Source of the DNA: Flavobacterium sp.
Lineage (GTDB): Bacteria; Bacteroidota; Bacteroidia; Flavobacteriales; Flavobacteriaceae
DNA length: 64,000 bases
Assembly (NCBI GenBank): GCA_016718345.1
Contig: JADKDN010000001.1
Span: 257,001-321,000 of the forward strand
Direction: 5' to 3'
This document shows positions 12,468-22,664 of the stretch, one piece after another. The position numbers and the translations under genes are program-made. Numbering within the stretch: position 1 is the stretch's first letter; each line of letters begins with the position of its first letter. Below the pieces are notes generated by a model. The model was not told where the DNA came from. It ran no database searches and saw only the letters and a list, made by a program, of their open reading frames with translations.

Positions 12468-12743
12468 AAGATGATTATTAGGCATTTCATCTACAAAATT
12501 ATTCAAACAAAGCATTTTAAAATAATTTTTCAGCTAACTAACCATAAAACTCGATGAAGTACAACTTTATTTGGAGTATTTTGATGCTATAACGTAATAG
12601 GTTGCTAATCCTGCATTTACGTTAATTTTTAACCTTCTTTTTATCGATTATATATGCGTCTTATGGATGTTTTTTTAGTATTTCAATTGATAAGCTAAAA
12701 AATTAAGCTTATTTTCACTACTTTTGAACTTCAATTTTTTAGA

Positions 12744-13440
12744 ATGAAATATCTAGTTCTATTGTGTTTTTTTATTCCACTTTTAGCTACAGCACAATCT
12801 GATTTTGCTAAAGCTGAAAAGTTGTATCAGCAAGGACAAATTGCTGAGTCTAAAATCGTTTTTGAAAATATTCTAAAAGAAAATCCATATCATTTAAAAA
12901 CAATAGAATATATTGGAGATATTGAAGGAAAGTCTAAAAACTGGGATTCAACAATTTTCTATTATGAACAACTAAAAAAATTGAAACCTACTGAAGCAAA
13001 TTACTACTACAAATATGGCGGTGCACTTGGGATGAAGGCCAAAAGAGTAATAAATTTGTTGCTATATGAGAATGATTGGCGATATAAAATCTTCCTTTGA
13101 AAAAGCCATTCAATTAAATCCAAAACATGTAGAAGCGCGTTGGGCATTAATAGAATTGTACTTACAATTGCCAGCAATTATTGGAGGTAGCGAATCGAAA
13201 GCGATTCGATACTCAAATGAATTATTAAAAATTTCTCTGGTTGACGGCTATTTGTCCAGAGGACATATTGCTGAGTATTTTGGAAGATATTCTGAGGCTG
13301 AAAAATACTATAAATTAGCAATTGAAGTAGGTAAATCGAAGAATTGCTACCAAAAGTTATCCGATTTGTATAAAAATAAAATGAAGCAACCAGAAAAAGC
13401 AAAATTGGTCTTACAAGATTTTGAACGGAAAAAAGGATAA
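12744..13440 (+). CDS. Exported tetratricopeptide repeat protein (frameshifted)
   Basis: Begins with the signal peptide MKYLVLLCFFIPLLATAQ, then TPR helices such as FAKAEKLYQQGQIAESKIVFENIL and, after the break, SSFEKAIQLNPKHVEARWALIELY and YSEAEKYYKLAIEV. The first frame runs to about 13045 and the second from about 13066; a third frame between reads SNKFVAI, so at least two indels lie within 13040-13066. The intact protein would be about 232 residues, probably periplasmic and acting as a binding scaffold of unknown partner. A TACTTTTG box (12719-12726) lies just upstream as a possible -7 element, without a clear -33. mpl follows 35 bases downstream. Confidence 0.8.
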
Positions 13441-13475
13441 TACATTTATTAAGATAGAAGACTAAAAATAGAGAT

Positions 13476-14834
13476 ATGCGTACACATTTTATAGCCATTG
13501 GCGGTTCCGCCATGCACAATCTAGCTTTGGCATTACATAACAAAGGATATCAAGTAACTGGTAGCGATGACGCTATTTTTGAACCTTCCAAGAGTAGATT
13601 GGATGCAAAAGGATTGCTGCCACAAGAAATGGGTTGGTTTCCAGAAAAAATATCGACAGAAATTGAAGCTGTAATCTTAGGAATGCATGCTAAAGCAGAT
13701 AATCCAGAATTGATTCAAGCTCAGAAATTAGGATTGAAAATTTATTCTTATCCAGAGTTTTTGTACGAACAATCCAAAAATAAAACGAGAGTCGTCATTG
13801 GTGGTTCACACGGAAAAACGACAATCACTTCGATGATTTTGCATGTAATGCATTTTCACAACATAGAAGTTGATTATATGGTTGGAGCGCAATTGGAAGG
13901 ATTTGATACCATGGTTCATCTAACGGAAGAGAGTGATTTTATAGTTTTGGAAGGAGACGAATACCTATCTTCACCCATGGATAGAAGACCAAAATTCCAT
14001 TTGTATCAACCTAATATTGCTTTGATTTCAGGAATAGCTTGGGATCATATCAATGTTTTTCCAACTTATGAAAATTACGTAGAGCAATTTGAAATTTTTA
14101 TTAAGTTGATTACAAACGGTGGAATTTTAGTATACAATGAAGATGATCCAGAGGTAAAACGGGTTGCTGAAGCAGCAACAAATCCAATCAGAAAATTACC
14201 GTATTCCACACCAAGTTATAAGGTTGACAATGGAATAACTTTACTCGAAACTCCCGAAGGAGATATGCCAATAGCCGTTTTTGGCGCGCATAATCTAAAT
14301 AATTTAGCTGGAGCCAAATGGATTTGTCAAAACATGGGTGTTGATGAAGCCGATTTCTATGAAGCGATTGCTAGTTTTAAAGGAGCTTCCAAACGATTGG
14401 AAAAAATTGCTCAAAGCAAAAACAAAGTAGCTTTTAAAGACTTTGCTCATTCACCTAGCAAGGTTGCTGCAACGACTAAAGCCGTAAAAGAGCAATATCC
14501 TAATCGAACTTTAATAGCATGTTTAGAGTTACATACCTATAGTAGTTTGAATGCCGAATTTTTCAAAGAATATCAAGGTGCTTTAGAACATGCGGATATT
14601 GCCGTGGTTTTTTATTCGCCAGATGCCGTTAAAATTAAACAGTTAGATGAGGTAACTTACGAACAAATAGCTAAAGCCTTTAATCGGGAAGACTTAATTA
14701 TTTATACCAATCCAAAAGATTTTAAGGAGTACCTTTTTAACCTAAATCTTGAAAATTCTGCTTTATTATTAATGAGTTCAGGAAATTATGGAGGTTTGAA
14801 TTTTGATGAGGTGAAAGAATTAATTGAGAACTAA
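13476..14834 (+). CDS. mpl: UDP-MurNAc:tripeptide ligase Mpl (Mur ligase, peptidoglycan recycling)
   Basis: 452 residues. It carries the N-terminal nucleotide-binding motif AIGGSAMHNLA, the Mur ligase ATP loop GGSHGKTT (109-116), the acidic motif LEGDEY (about 154-159), SGIAWDH (about 188-194) and FGAHNLNNLAGA. Mpl joins UDP-N-acetylmuramic acid to the recycled peptide L-Ala-gamma-D-Glu-meso-Dap, in the cytoplasm. The frame is intact over its whole length. MurC is the main alternative, but MurC has an HxGxGG-type motif where this has GGSAMHN, and Mpl next to radC is a usual flavobacterial order. Confidence 0.85.
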   Translation: MRTHFIAIGGSAMHNLALALHNKGYQVTGSDDAIFEPSKSRLDAKGLLPQEMGWFPEKISTEIEAVILGMHAKADNPELIQAQKLGLKIYSYPEFLYEQSKNKTRVVIGGSHGKTTITSMILHVMHFHNIEVDYMVGAQLEGFDTMVHLTEESDFIVLEGDEYLSSPMDRRPKFHLYQPNIALISGIAWDHINVFPTYENYVEQFEIFIKLITNGGILVYNEDDPEVKRVAEAATNPIRKLPYSTPSYKVDNGITLLETPEGDMPIAVFGAHNLNNLAGAKWICQNMGVDEADFYEAIASFKGASKRLEKIAQSKNKVAFKDFAHSPSKVAATTKAVKEQYPNRTLIACLELHTYSSLNAEFFKEYQGALEHADIAVVFYSPDAVKIKQLDEVTYEQIAKAFNREDLIIYTNPKDFKEYLFNLNLENSALLLMSSGNYGGLNFDEVKELIEN

Positions 14835-14858
14835 TGGTTGAATACTAAAACATTAGTA

Positions 14859-15617
14859 ATGTCGAAAAGAATCATTTCCCATAACACATTGGTCAGAAGA
14901 CGACAAACTAGAGAGAAGTTAATGACCAAAGGGAAAGCTTTATTGAGTGATGCTGAGTTACTAGCTATCCTTATTGGTTCAGGAAGTCGAAATGAAGGTG
15001 CCGTTGAATTAAGCAAGCGAATTTTATCCACAGTAGATAATAATTTGAATGCATTAGGAAAGATGTCTTTACAGCAACTAATGAGTTTTAAAGGTATAGG
15101 CGAAGCCAAAGCTATTACCATTATTGCAGCAATGGAATTGGGAAGAAGGCGCAGGGCAGAAGAGGCTATCGAATTACAAAAAATTACTTCTAGCAAGTCT
15201 ATTTTTGAGATGATGCAACCCATCATTGGCGAATTACCCCATGAGGAGTTTTGGATAATCTATCTTAACAATTCCAATAAAGTACTCTCTAAATCACAAT
15301 TGAGCAAAGGAGGAATCACGGGCACTGTTGTAGATATTCGATTGGTTTTCAAAACTGCTATAGAAATGGGAGCTGTTAGCATTATTCTTTCTCATAATCA
15401 TCCATCGGGGGCTTTACAGCCTAGTGAGGCAGACAGACAAATTACCCGAAAATTGAAACAGGCTGGAGATAGTTTGGATATAAAAATTTTAGACGATTTA
15501 ATCATTACCGAAACGAATTACTTTAGCTTTGCTGACGAAGGAATTCTGCAAAATTCCAAATTGTTTAGTATCAAAAATAGAAACCTTGAAAACAAATATT
15601 ACGGATGTTTTTTTTGA
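14859..15617 (+). CDS. radC: RadC family JAB-domain protein, N-terminus scrambled
   Basis: Has an N-terminal helix-hairpin-helix region (LLSDAELLAILIGSG, FKGIGEAKA) and a C-terminal JAB/MPN metal-binding domain with SHNHPSG followed by SEAD, the expected ligand pattern. The first 20 residues after the ATG at 14859 read SKRIISHNTLVRRRQT; adjacent frames encode EKNHFPITHWSEDDK, which fits RadC N-termini before REKLMTKGK. Three missing bases restore frame, the same pattern as in obgE. The tail after FADEGIL (about 27 residues) is longer than usual and overlaps the next gene, so the stop may also be misplaced. RadC's repair role is doubtful in the literature. Confidence 0.85.
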   Translation: MSKRIISHNTLVRRRQTREKLMTKGKALLSDAELLAILIGSGSRNEGAVELSKRILSTVDNNLNALGKMSLQQLMSFKGIGEAKAITIIAAMELGRRRRAEEAIELQKITSSKSIFEMMQPIIGELPHEEFWIIYLNNSNKVLSKSQLSKGGITGTVVDIRLVFKTAIEMGAVSIILSHNHPSGALQPSEADRQITRKLKQAGDSLDIKILDDLIITETNYFSFADEGILQNSKLFSIKNRNLENKYYGCFF

Positions 15618-16271
15618 TTTGGATCATACGCTTTGGGATTTTGAAAAAAATTCAGCCTTAGCGTTTGAAACTATTTTCAAAAAATATCAAATTCAGTTAG
15701 ATTTAGAGCATTTTTAGTTCATTATGTGCCTATTAACCTTAGGTATTGGGAATTGTATCGTTCAGAACAAGTAACTCAAAACCAATTGCGTTACGGAAGA
15801 TTAAAAGAGACTTTTGATTTATTATCCTATGAAATTGACGATGAAAAAATTAATTTTTTATCAGAACAATACATACATTATTTGCCAAAATACAATCACC
15901 TTTTTGAAGGGACAATTGAGATTTTAGAGTATTTAAAACCCAAATACAAGCTGCATATTATTACCAACGGCTTTGCTGAAATTCAGAATAACAAACTCAA
16001 TAATGCAAAAATTAATCATTATTTTGAAACGATAACTAATTCTGAAATGGCAGGAGTTAAAAAACCTAATCCGCTTATTTTTCAACATGCGTTAGATTTG
16101 GCTCAAGCCAAAAAAGAAAGCAGCATCATGATTGGCGATTGTATCGATGCCGATGTTTATGGCGCCATACAATCTGGTTTTGATGCTATTTTATTTAATG
16201 AACATAAAAAAACTATTCCTGAAGGAATTAAGCAAGTCAGTCATTTATTGGAATTGAAACAACATTTATAA
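15586..16271 (+). CDS. YjjG family HAD nucleotidase/phosphatase (frameshifted)
   Basis: HAD motif I FFDLDHTLWDF, motif II in IITNGF, the lysine in GVKKPNP (motif III) and motif IV IGDCIDADVYGA are all present. It is most like the noncanonical pyrimidine nucleotidase YjjG. The first frame stops at 15717 (GAT TTA GAG CAT TTT TAG); one added T gives FLVHYVP and joins the second frame. The start is uncertain: the TTG at 15586 gives MKTNITDVFFDLD and overlaps the radC tail in another frame. The next gene starts 3 bases after the stop. Confidence 0.85.
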
Positions 16272-16273
16272 AC

Positions 16274-17021
16274 ATGAAAAAAAGAATCGCACTTCTTCTG
16301 TTTTTTATATGCCATACATTCTTTGCTCAAGAAAGTTTGAATGAATATCAATACGCTTTAATTCCATCTAAGTTTAGTTTTCAAAAAGAAAAGAATCAGT
16401 ATCAGTTGAACACTTTGTCCAAATTATTTATGGAAAAATGTGGTTTTGTGGCTTATTTAGATTCTGAAAATTTACCCAAGGATTTTGTGGATTTTAATTG
16501 CAATAAAATATATGTTGATGTTATTGCCAATAATGGTCTTTTTACCACAAAGCTCAAAATACAATTGAAAGATTGTAAAAACACTATTTTGTATACTTCT
16601 CCTGAGGGAATAAGCAGAGCCAAAGAGTTTAAAGTTGCTTATAATGAAGCATTACGAATGGCATTTAATAATTTTGATGTTTTGAAAGAGCATAAATTTC
16701 AACCATCTAGCAAGAGTTTAGAGATGATTGGAAAGCCATACATTCAGGAATCAGTTTCAAAAGAGAGTCTTAAAACTGAAGCTTCTTTTCAGAACCACTT
16801 TTGCAAAACCATTTGAGCATGGCTTTCAATTATTAACCAACAATACTAATATTCCACAATATGTGATGACAATTTTTAAAACATCATCCCCAGATAATTA
16901 TATTGCGACTAGAGGAAATATAAGCGGAATTCTGATTCGTAAGGGAATGGGTTGGTATTTTGAATATTACAAAGACAATAAGTTGGTTTCAGAATTAATT
17001 TCTATAGTGAATTTAAACTAG
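16274..17021 (+). CDS. Secreted protein of unknown function (frameshifted)
   Basis: Signal peptide MKKRIALLLFFICHTFFAQ, then about 230 residues with no domain I recognise. The first frame ends at 16816; the second (from about 16790) continues with TTFAKPFEHGFQLLTNN and ends at 17021, so one indel near 16785-16800 splits a single gene. It starts 3 bases after the HAD gene and is probably co-transcribed. Its stop TAG overlaps the stop of the convergent rarA: both share the palindrome CTAG at 17018-17021. Confidence 0.7.
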
Positions 17022-18294
17022 TACTTGTATTTGTCTTTCCATCTATTTTTTAAAAATTCGCGAGTGCCATTTTCTCGACTATTATTTCCGGGATTATAAA
17101 AAACAGTATTTGAAATTTCGTTTGGTAAAAACTCCTGATCAGCAAAGTTATTGGGATAATCATGTGAATATTTGTACTCTTCACCATACCCTAATTCCTT
17201 CATTAATTTTGTTGGAGCATTTCGCAAATGAATAGGAACTGATAAATCACCAGTTTCTTTTACTGCTTGTTGAGCGTTTCAATGGCCATATAAGAGGCAT
17301 TGCTTTTAGGTGAAGTAGCTAAATAAATAGCACATTGACTCAAAATAATTCGGCTTTCAGGATAGCCAATAGTTGAAACAGCCTGAAAAGTATTGTTCGC
17401 CATAATAAAAGCGGTAGGGTTTGCATTGCCAATATCTTCGCTAGATAAAATCAACATACGTCTAGCAATGAATTTTACATCTTCTCCTCCTTCTATCATT
17501 CGGGCAAGCCAATAGACAGCACCATTTGGGTCACTCCCTCGAATGGATTTAATAAAAGCAGAAACGATATCGTAATGTTGCTCTCCAGTTTTGTCATAAA
17601 GAACAGTGTTTTGTTGCACTAATCCTAAAACTTTTTCATTGGTGATGCTGATTTCATCTTCTGTAGAGGCGTTTACAACAAGTTCAAAAATATTTAATAG
17701 TTTACGTCCATCACCACCGGACAGTCGAAGTAGTGCTTCGGTTTCTTTTAAATGTATTTTTTTTTCTTTCAGAATTACATCCGTCAACATGGCACGTTCT
17801 AATAATGTTTCTAAATCAGATTTTGTAAACGGATTTAAAACATATACCTGACATCGAGATAATAGAGCAGGAATTACTTCAAAACTTGGGTTTTCAGTTG
17901 TAGCACCAATTAGAGTAATCCATCCTTTTTCTACAGCAGCCAATAGTGAGTCTTGTTGTGATTTACTAAAACGATGAATTTCATCAATAAATAGAATTGG
18001 ATTTTTTGCTGTGAAAAGTCCGCCACTGAGTTTTGCTTTTTCTATTACGTCTCGAACGTCCTTGACTCCAGAATTAATAGCGCTCAATACATAGAAAGGG
18101 CGGTTGGATTCTTTAGCAATAATTTCTGCTAATGTGGTTTTGCCTGTTCCTGGTGAGCCCCAAAAAATCAATGATGGAATAAGACCTTTCTCAATTTGTT
18201 GTGTCAAGGAACCATTAGGTCCAACCAAGTGGAGTTGACTGATATAATCTTCTAATTTTTGAGGTCGAATTCTTTCTGCTAATGGTGCTTCCAT
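17018..18294 (-). CDS. rarA: Replication-associated recombination AAA ATPase RarA/MgsA (frameshifted)
   Basis: Clamp-loader-like AAA+ ATPase that acts at stalled replication forks. Walker [10 protein letters not shown] (46-54), Walker [11 protein letters not shown] (100-109), sensor 1 IGATTENPS and SRC arginine finger region are clear; then the C-terminal helical domain. The main frame ends at 17260 with MAIETLNKQ; inserting one base near 17275 gives [26 protein letters not shown] and joins the remaining C-terminus to 17018, for about 425 residues, the family length. The frameshift is most likely an error. Confidence 0.92.
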
Positions 18295-18441
18295 CTAGGA
18301 ATTTATTTGAATGTAAATTTACAAAAGATTTTAGTATCTAAATCTTGAAAAAGGGTTTTAAAATAGTTGGTAACCTGACAAAATAGCATTAAAATGCTTT
18401 TGGTTGTATTTTTGATTCTTAAAGATAATAACAAAACCAAC

Positions 18442-19218
18442 ATGAACGATAACTATTTTAAATTCTCTTCCTCGGTTATAACAATTCCATTCCTATTTGT
18501 CCTTTTTTTATGGATAGTTTTTTGGGCAGGAATTAAATTTAATGTAGATTTAGAGCTGTTTGGTATCTATCCAAGAACTTTTTTTGGTCTAATTGGGGTA
18601 GTTTCAAGTCCTTTTATTCATGGAAATATTGAGCATTTGTATAACAACTCAATCCCATTATTGATTCTATTAGCTTCTTTGCGATATTTTTACAGAGAAC
18701 AATCAATACAAATTTTAGGATATGGAATTTTATTTTCAGGAATTCTAACATGGATAATAGGCAGAGAATCTTATCACATTGGGGCAAGTGGATTGATTTA
18801 TGTGTTGGTAAGTTTTATATTTTTTAAAGGAATTCGAACAAAATATTATCGTTTAGTTGCGTTGTCTCTACTTGTAATTATGCTTTATGGGAGTATGATA
18901 TGGTATGTTTTCCCGCATGTAGAGGAAGGTATTTCATGGGAAGGACACTTGGCTGGATTAATAACAGGTTTTGCATTTTCTGTACTATTTAAAACTACAG
19001 ATTATAAAAAGTTGATTCGCTATGAATGGGAACAACCAGACTATGACCCTCAAACGGATAAATTTATGCAACGATTTGACGAAAACGGAAATTTTGTTAA
19101 TTTACCAAAGCCAGAAATTGTTCAAGAATCTATATCAAATATTGATTCCAGTTCTTCAGAATATTTTGTAGAATATGATAGTCAGGAAAATAAGTATATT
19201 ATAAAAAAGAAAGAATAA
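18442..19218 (+). CDS. Rhomboid family intramembrane serine protease
   Basis: 258 residues, six predicted membrane helices. The catalytic serine lies in HIGASG (Ser116) and the catalytic histidine in EGHLAG (His169); the upstream HGNIEHLYNN motif matches the rhomboid HxxxHxxxN signature. I prefer the ATG at 18442 over 18394, which would add a short unrelated leader; a TATTTTTG box at 18407-18414 could be the -7 promoter element, which also favours the later start. The C-terminal 75 residues are a soluble acidic tail. It converges on rlmB with a 4-base gap. Confidence 0.88.
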   Translation: MNDNYFKFSSSVITIPFLFVLFLWIVFWAGIKFNVDLELFGIYPRTFFGLIGVVSSPFIHGNIEHLYNNSIPLLILLASLRYFYREQSIQILGYGILFSGILTWIIGRESYHIGASGLIYVLVSFIFFKGIRTKYYRLVALSLLVIMLYGSMIWYVFPHVEEGISWEGHLAGLITGFAFSVLFKTTDYKKLIRYEWEQPDYDPQTDKFMQRFDENGNFVNLPKPEIVQESISNIDSSSSEYFVEYDSQENKYIIKKKE

Positions 19219-19222
19219 TTTT

Positions 19223-19955
19223 TTAGCTTCTCTGCCTTACGACTTCATAAAGGAAAGCGCCACAGGCAACAGAAACATTTAGCGAACCAATAGTTCCAAA
19301 TAGAGGTAATTTTGCTTTTTCATCAACAATTTTCAGAACAGAGGGATTAATTCCACGATCTTCACTTCCCATAATTATGGCTACAGGTTCATTTAAAGCA
19401 ATGTCATAAATGATTTGTTCTGTTTTTTCAGTAGCCGCAACGGTTTTTATTCCTGATCCTTGGAGATAAAATATAGCATCTTTTATATGTTCTACTTTGC
19501 AAATAGGAACATTAAAAACTGCTCCTGCTGAAGTTTTAACAGTGTCTCCATTTACTGGCGCAGAACCTGATTTTTGTACGATAATACCATTGACACCAGT
19601 ACATTCTGCCGTTCTGATGATGGCTCCAAAATTTCGCGCATCTGAAATTTGATCTAAGATAAGAAATAAAGGAGTTTTACCACTTTCAGCGTAGCGTCAA
19701 CCAAGTGTTCTAATTCTATGAATCCAATAGGGGAGATAGTTGCAACTGCCCCTTGGTGATTGTTTGGCGTTAAACGATTTAATTTTTCTACAGGAACATA
19801 AGAGAAGTTGATGTCAAATCGTTTCATGACTTTCATCAAATCTTTCATTAATTCACCAGAAGCTTCTTTTTGAATAAATACTTTATCAACTGCTGCACCT
19901 GATTGAATAGCTTCTATTATTGCTCGAATTCCAAAAATTAAATGTTCTTTTCCAT
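19223..19955 (-). CDS. rlmB: 23S rRNA 2'-O-ribose methyltransferase RlmB (two frameshifts)
   Basis: SPOUT methyltransferase that methylates G2251 in the 23S peptidyltransferase region. The N-terminal substrate-binding domain starts MEKEHLIFGIRAIIEAI; the catalytic domain has ILDQISDARNFGAIIRTAECTG, IIMGSEDRGI and GSLNVSVACGAF (motif 3). Only the middle third is open as written. One missing base in the A-run at codon 3 (near 19948) and one near 19685 restore a 244-residue protein. No terminator separates it from the convergent rhomboid gene. Confidence 0.88.
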
Positions 19956-19973
19956 TTGGGCAAATATATGGAG

Positions 19974-20006
19974 AAAAACCATCCGCCTTGGCGGATGGTT
20001 TTTTTT
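19974..20006 (-). terminator. Strong Rho-independent terminator of the SusCD operon
   Basis: Perfect hairpin, arms 19974-19987 and 19990-20003 around CCATCCGCC / GGCGGATGG with a TT loop. On the minus strand it is followed by TTTTTCTC. It lies 18 bases after the last SusCD operon gene and before rlmB on the same strand, so it insulates rlmB. Confidence 0.9.
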
Positions 20007-20023
20007 CTACATTTGAGAATATT

Positions 20024-20523
20024 TTAGTATTCGTCTTCTAAGAAACCAGTTCTTTTGTGTCCAGAATGAATATAAATAACACCAGGTTCGTAACTAAATT
20101 CCGCTTTAAAATAAATACTATCTACAACATTTCCGTCTTTAGATAAAGCTGCATTTTTTATTATTTTACCTTCAGTTATGGTAAATGTTGTGCCAGGATC
20201 TAATAAATTATCTTCATTTAGGGCATCAAAAGTCAAATTGTTAGGGTTGACATTTAATTTGCCTTTCAAATAATATCCATTTTTCGAATCATCGATAAAC
20301 ATTTTACCATCATTACTATCATAAGTTTTATGTAAGGTATGTTGAGCTATTACACTTCCATCAGCTTCACTAGTAATGTCAATAAACCACTCTCCGTTCA
20401 GTGCTACACTTGGAGTAATTTTTGTTCATACTCTTTATATCCTTTGTCATCACATGATACAACAAGGATAAAAAGTGCTGATATTATCGAAATTTTTTTG
20501 ATTATATTTTTCATTTTTTTCAT
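20024..20523 (-). CDS. Surface lipoprotein, lipid-binding hydrolase-like (frameshifted)
   Basis: Lipoprotein signal ending ALFILVVSC, lipidated cysteine followed by DD, a common Bacteroidota surface-export context. The start is ATG at 20523 or 20514. The frame breaks near 20412; after one missing base it reads TPSVALNGEWFIDITSEADGS and continues to the stop at 20024, about 163-166 residues. The NGEWF...Y..DGKMF layout resembles the Bacteroides lipid-binding putative hydrolase family (calycin-like), which often sits in SusCD loci beside DUF5011 proteins. I infer the family from pattern only. Confidence 0.65.
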
Positions 20524-20530
20524 TTTTTGG

Positions 20531-21166
20531 TTAACGTGTAAAATTTCTAACAGCAGTTCCGAAGAATGCAGAAGCATATATAATCCATTTAAAATTATTT
20601 TCGCTAACAATCTCTCCTATGTTACTTTCAGCAGAGATTCCAGTTGAAGAAGCATTTTCTTGAAACGGGGCATAAATTCTACTATCATCTAGATTATAAA
20701 AAACCATGGTCAAATTTTCTGGCGCTCCTGTCGTATAACCAGTAGCATTATCACATCGGTAAACCCTGTCTGATATTCTTGTAACCACATTTGCATTTAC
20801 ACCATTTCTAAAAAATGTACCTTCAAGATTTATAGCACTTGGTGTAGGATCTAAAACAATTACTGTTCTTGTTTTCGATGCAGAAAAACCGTCTTTGTTA
20901 AAAGATTCATATGTAACTTTATAAACACCGATTGTATTGCTATCAACTGTGCCATCAGTTGATACAGGTAGTTCTTCAGTTCCTGATAAGGAAACAGCAC
21001 CTAATTCATTATACGAAGTTCCTTGATTAAGAACGACTACAGAATCGCCATTTAATGTTAATTCAGGATAAATTGTCACACTCGATTTCAGTTCTGGTTC
21101 ATAAGTACACGAAATCAATGAACTTAGCAACAAAACAAGAAAACATATTTTTTTTATATTTTTCAT
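20531..21166 (-). CDS. Surface lipoprotein with DUF5011/DUF5012 Ig-like domain
   Basis: 211 residues. Lipoprotein signal LLSSLISC with Cys20, followed by an Ig-like domain with PELTLNGDSVVVLNQGTSYNELGA and GVYKVTYESFNKDGF, the usual DUF5011/HYR-like pattern. It is followed by a C-terminal domain with no known function to me. It lies between susD and the lipid-binding lipoprotein with short gaps, so it is an accessory surface subunit of the SusCD system, probably a binding or spacer protein. Confidence 0.8.
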   Translation of the reverse strand: MKNIKKICFLVLLLSSLISCTYEPELKSSVTIYPELTLNGDSVVVLNQGTSYNELGAVSLSGTEELPVSTDGTVDSNTIGVYKVTYESFNKDGFSASKTRTVIVLDPTPSAINLEGTFFRNGVNANVVTRISDRVYRCDNATGYTTGAPENLTMVFYNLDDSRIYAPFQENASSTGISAESNIGEIVSENNFKWIIYASAFFGTAVRNFTR

Positions 21167-21185
21167 AATTTTTTTATTTTAAGAA

Positions 21186-22654
21186 TTAATCTACTTTTTT
21201 ATCCCACCATACCTTTTCGGTTAAACTCGAATGTTGCTTTACATTAGGATTTCTATCAACTTCACTATCAGGGTAAAATAAAATACTTGGTACTTTTGTT
21301 CCTGTAAGTATTGAAATTGCTGAAGGAATTCTATTTCCAATTGCATAATTTGCCTCTGATTCAGGAACAACCTCCGGGAATTTTGTTCTTGTAGTTTCTA
21401 TATAGCTCTCAATATTATTTATGTAAGCTAATGATGCCCATTTTTGGATCATGACTTGTCTGACTGTCGATTCGATGTCTGATCCAACGATATATTCATA
21501 AACCCCACCAGCCTCAATTAAAGGAGTTGCCAAATCAGCTGATAAACCATAGGTTTCAAACGAAGATTTTATGCCATTTTCGTATTTTTCTTTTGCACCA
21601 ACTCCGCTTGAGTATCTAATTAAAGCCTCTGCTTGTAAAAAGTTACTTTCAGCAACAGTCATTAAATATACTGGAGTATCTGCTTCAATATTAGGTCTTG
21701 AATAATTACTTGCTAAATTGTTAAAAGTATCTCCAGTTCCTTGAGCTATAGATAGATAGGCAGATGCACTATTTGCTCTATATACAGACTCTAATCTTGG
21801 ATCACCGTTTAAGTCATAGAAGTCAAATAGTGAATTACTTGCAACATTATTCACATCTCCTAAATATTTAATTTGTACTTCATAAAAAGGATTTCTTTGA
21901 TTCAATCCAGTGCCAAAGTTTGAAAACTTGGCATCGTTATCTAAAAAATTATTTTCCGCAAGAAGAGCATTTACCGCAGTTGGATTTGCCAATGAAGTAT
22001 ATGACATTCTTAAATACATTTTTAACTTTAAAGTATTAGCAAACTTAACCCATTGCTCCATTTCAGCTTGATAGATATTATCTTGTTTGCCAATAGTTGA
22101 TTCAACTGGATTTGAGTTGTAATTTTCTAAAGCAGCATCAATTTTTGAAAGTAAATCTTGGTAAATTACACTGCCTTCAGTTGTACTAGGAGTTATATTT
22201 CCAACACCTTGTAAGGCTTCTGTATATGGAACATCTCCCAAAAACGTCAACTAATAGTTGAAAATGTGTATGCTTTTAGAAGTGTACCGATTAATGCTCC
22301 ACCAGTGTCTCCATTTTTATTACATTCATTGATTACATATTCAAGGTCATTCAAACAGCCAGCATAAAGTTCGGTCCATGACCTATTAGCAAAATCAGTA
22401 TTTAGATTATATTGATCAATTACCTCATATTGACTTGCACTAGGTGCTTGGGTATGATATTGAGCATAAAATCCTCCAAGGTTTGAAAAATCTCCACCAG
22501 TAATTGTTATTAAAGAGGCCTGTGCTGCTGAAAGAGCAAGTCCAGTATTAATAGTATTTGGAGAGTTAGGGTCGGTATTTATGTCTAATTCTTTTTCACA
22601 AGATATGAGTAATCCTGCAAAAAACACTAAAAATATTTTGTTTATTGATTTCAT
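21186..22654 (-). CDS. SusD/RagB family surface lipoprotein (SusD-like_2 type, frameshifted)
   Basis: Lipoprotein signal GLLISC (Cys19), then NTDPNSPNT near the N-terminus, QYHTQAPSASQYE, VPYTEALQG, and helical TPR-like parts with LRMSYTSLANP, ESNFLQAEA and RQVMIQKWASLAYINNIESYIE, as in SusD-like_2 proteins. The frame breaks near 22247 and 22232: the N-terminal part ends AYTFSTIS while the intact reading is TFQLLVDVFGDVPYTEAL. Here bases look inserted (an extra T and an extra G). The intact protein is about 489 residues and caps the SusC channel at the cell surface. Confidence 0.9.
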
Positions 22655-22664
22655 AATTTTTTAA

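Noticed and set aside
12468..12743. Promoter pair between the giant gene and the TPR gene
   Set aside because: TAnnTTTG-like boxes exist on both strands (for example 12719-12726), but neither has a convincing -33 at the right distance, so I list no promoter feature.
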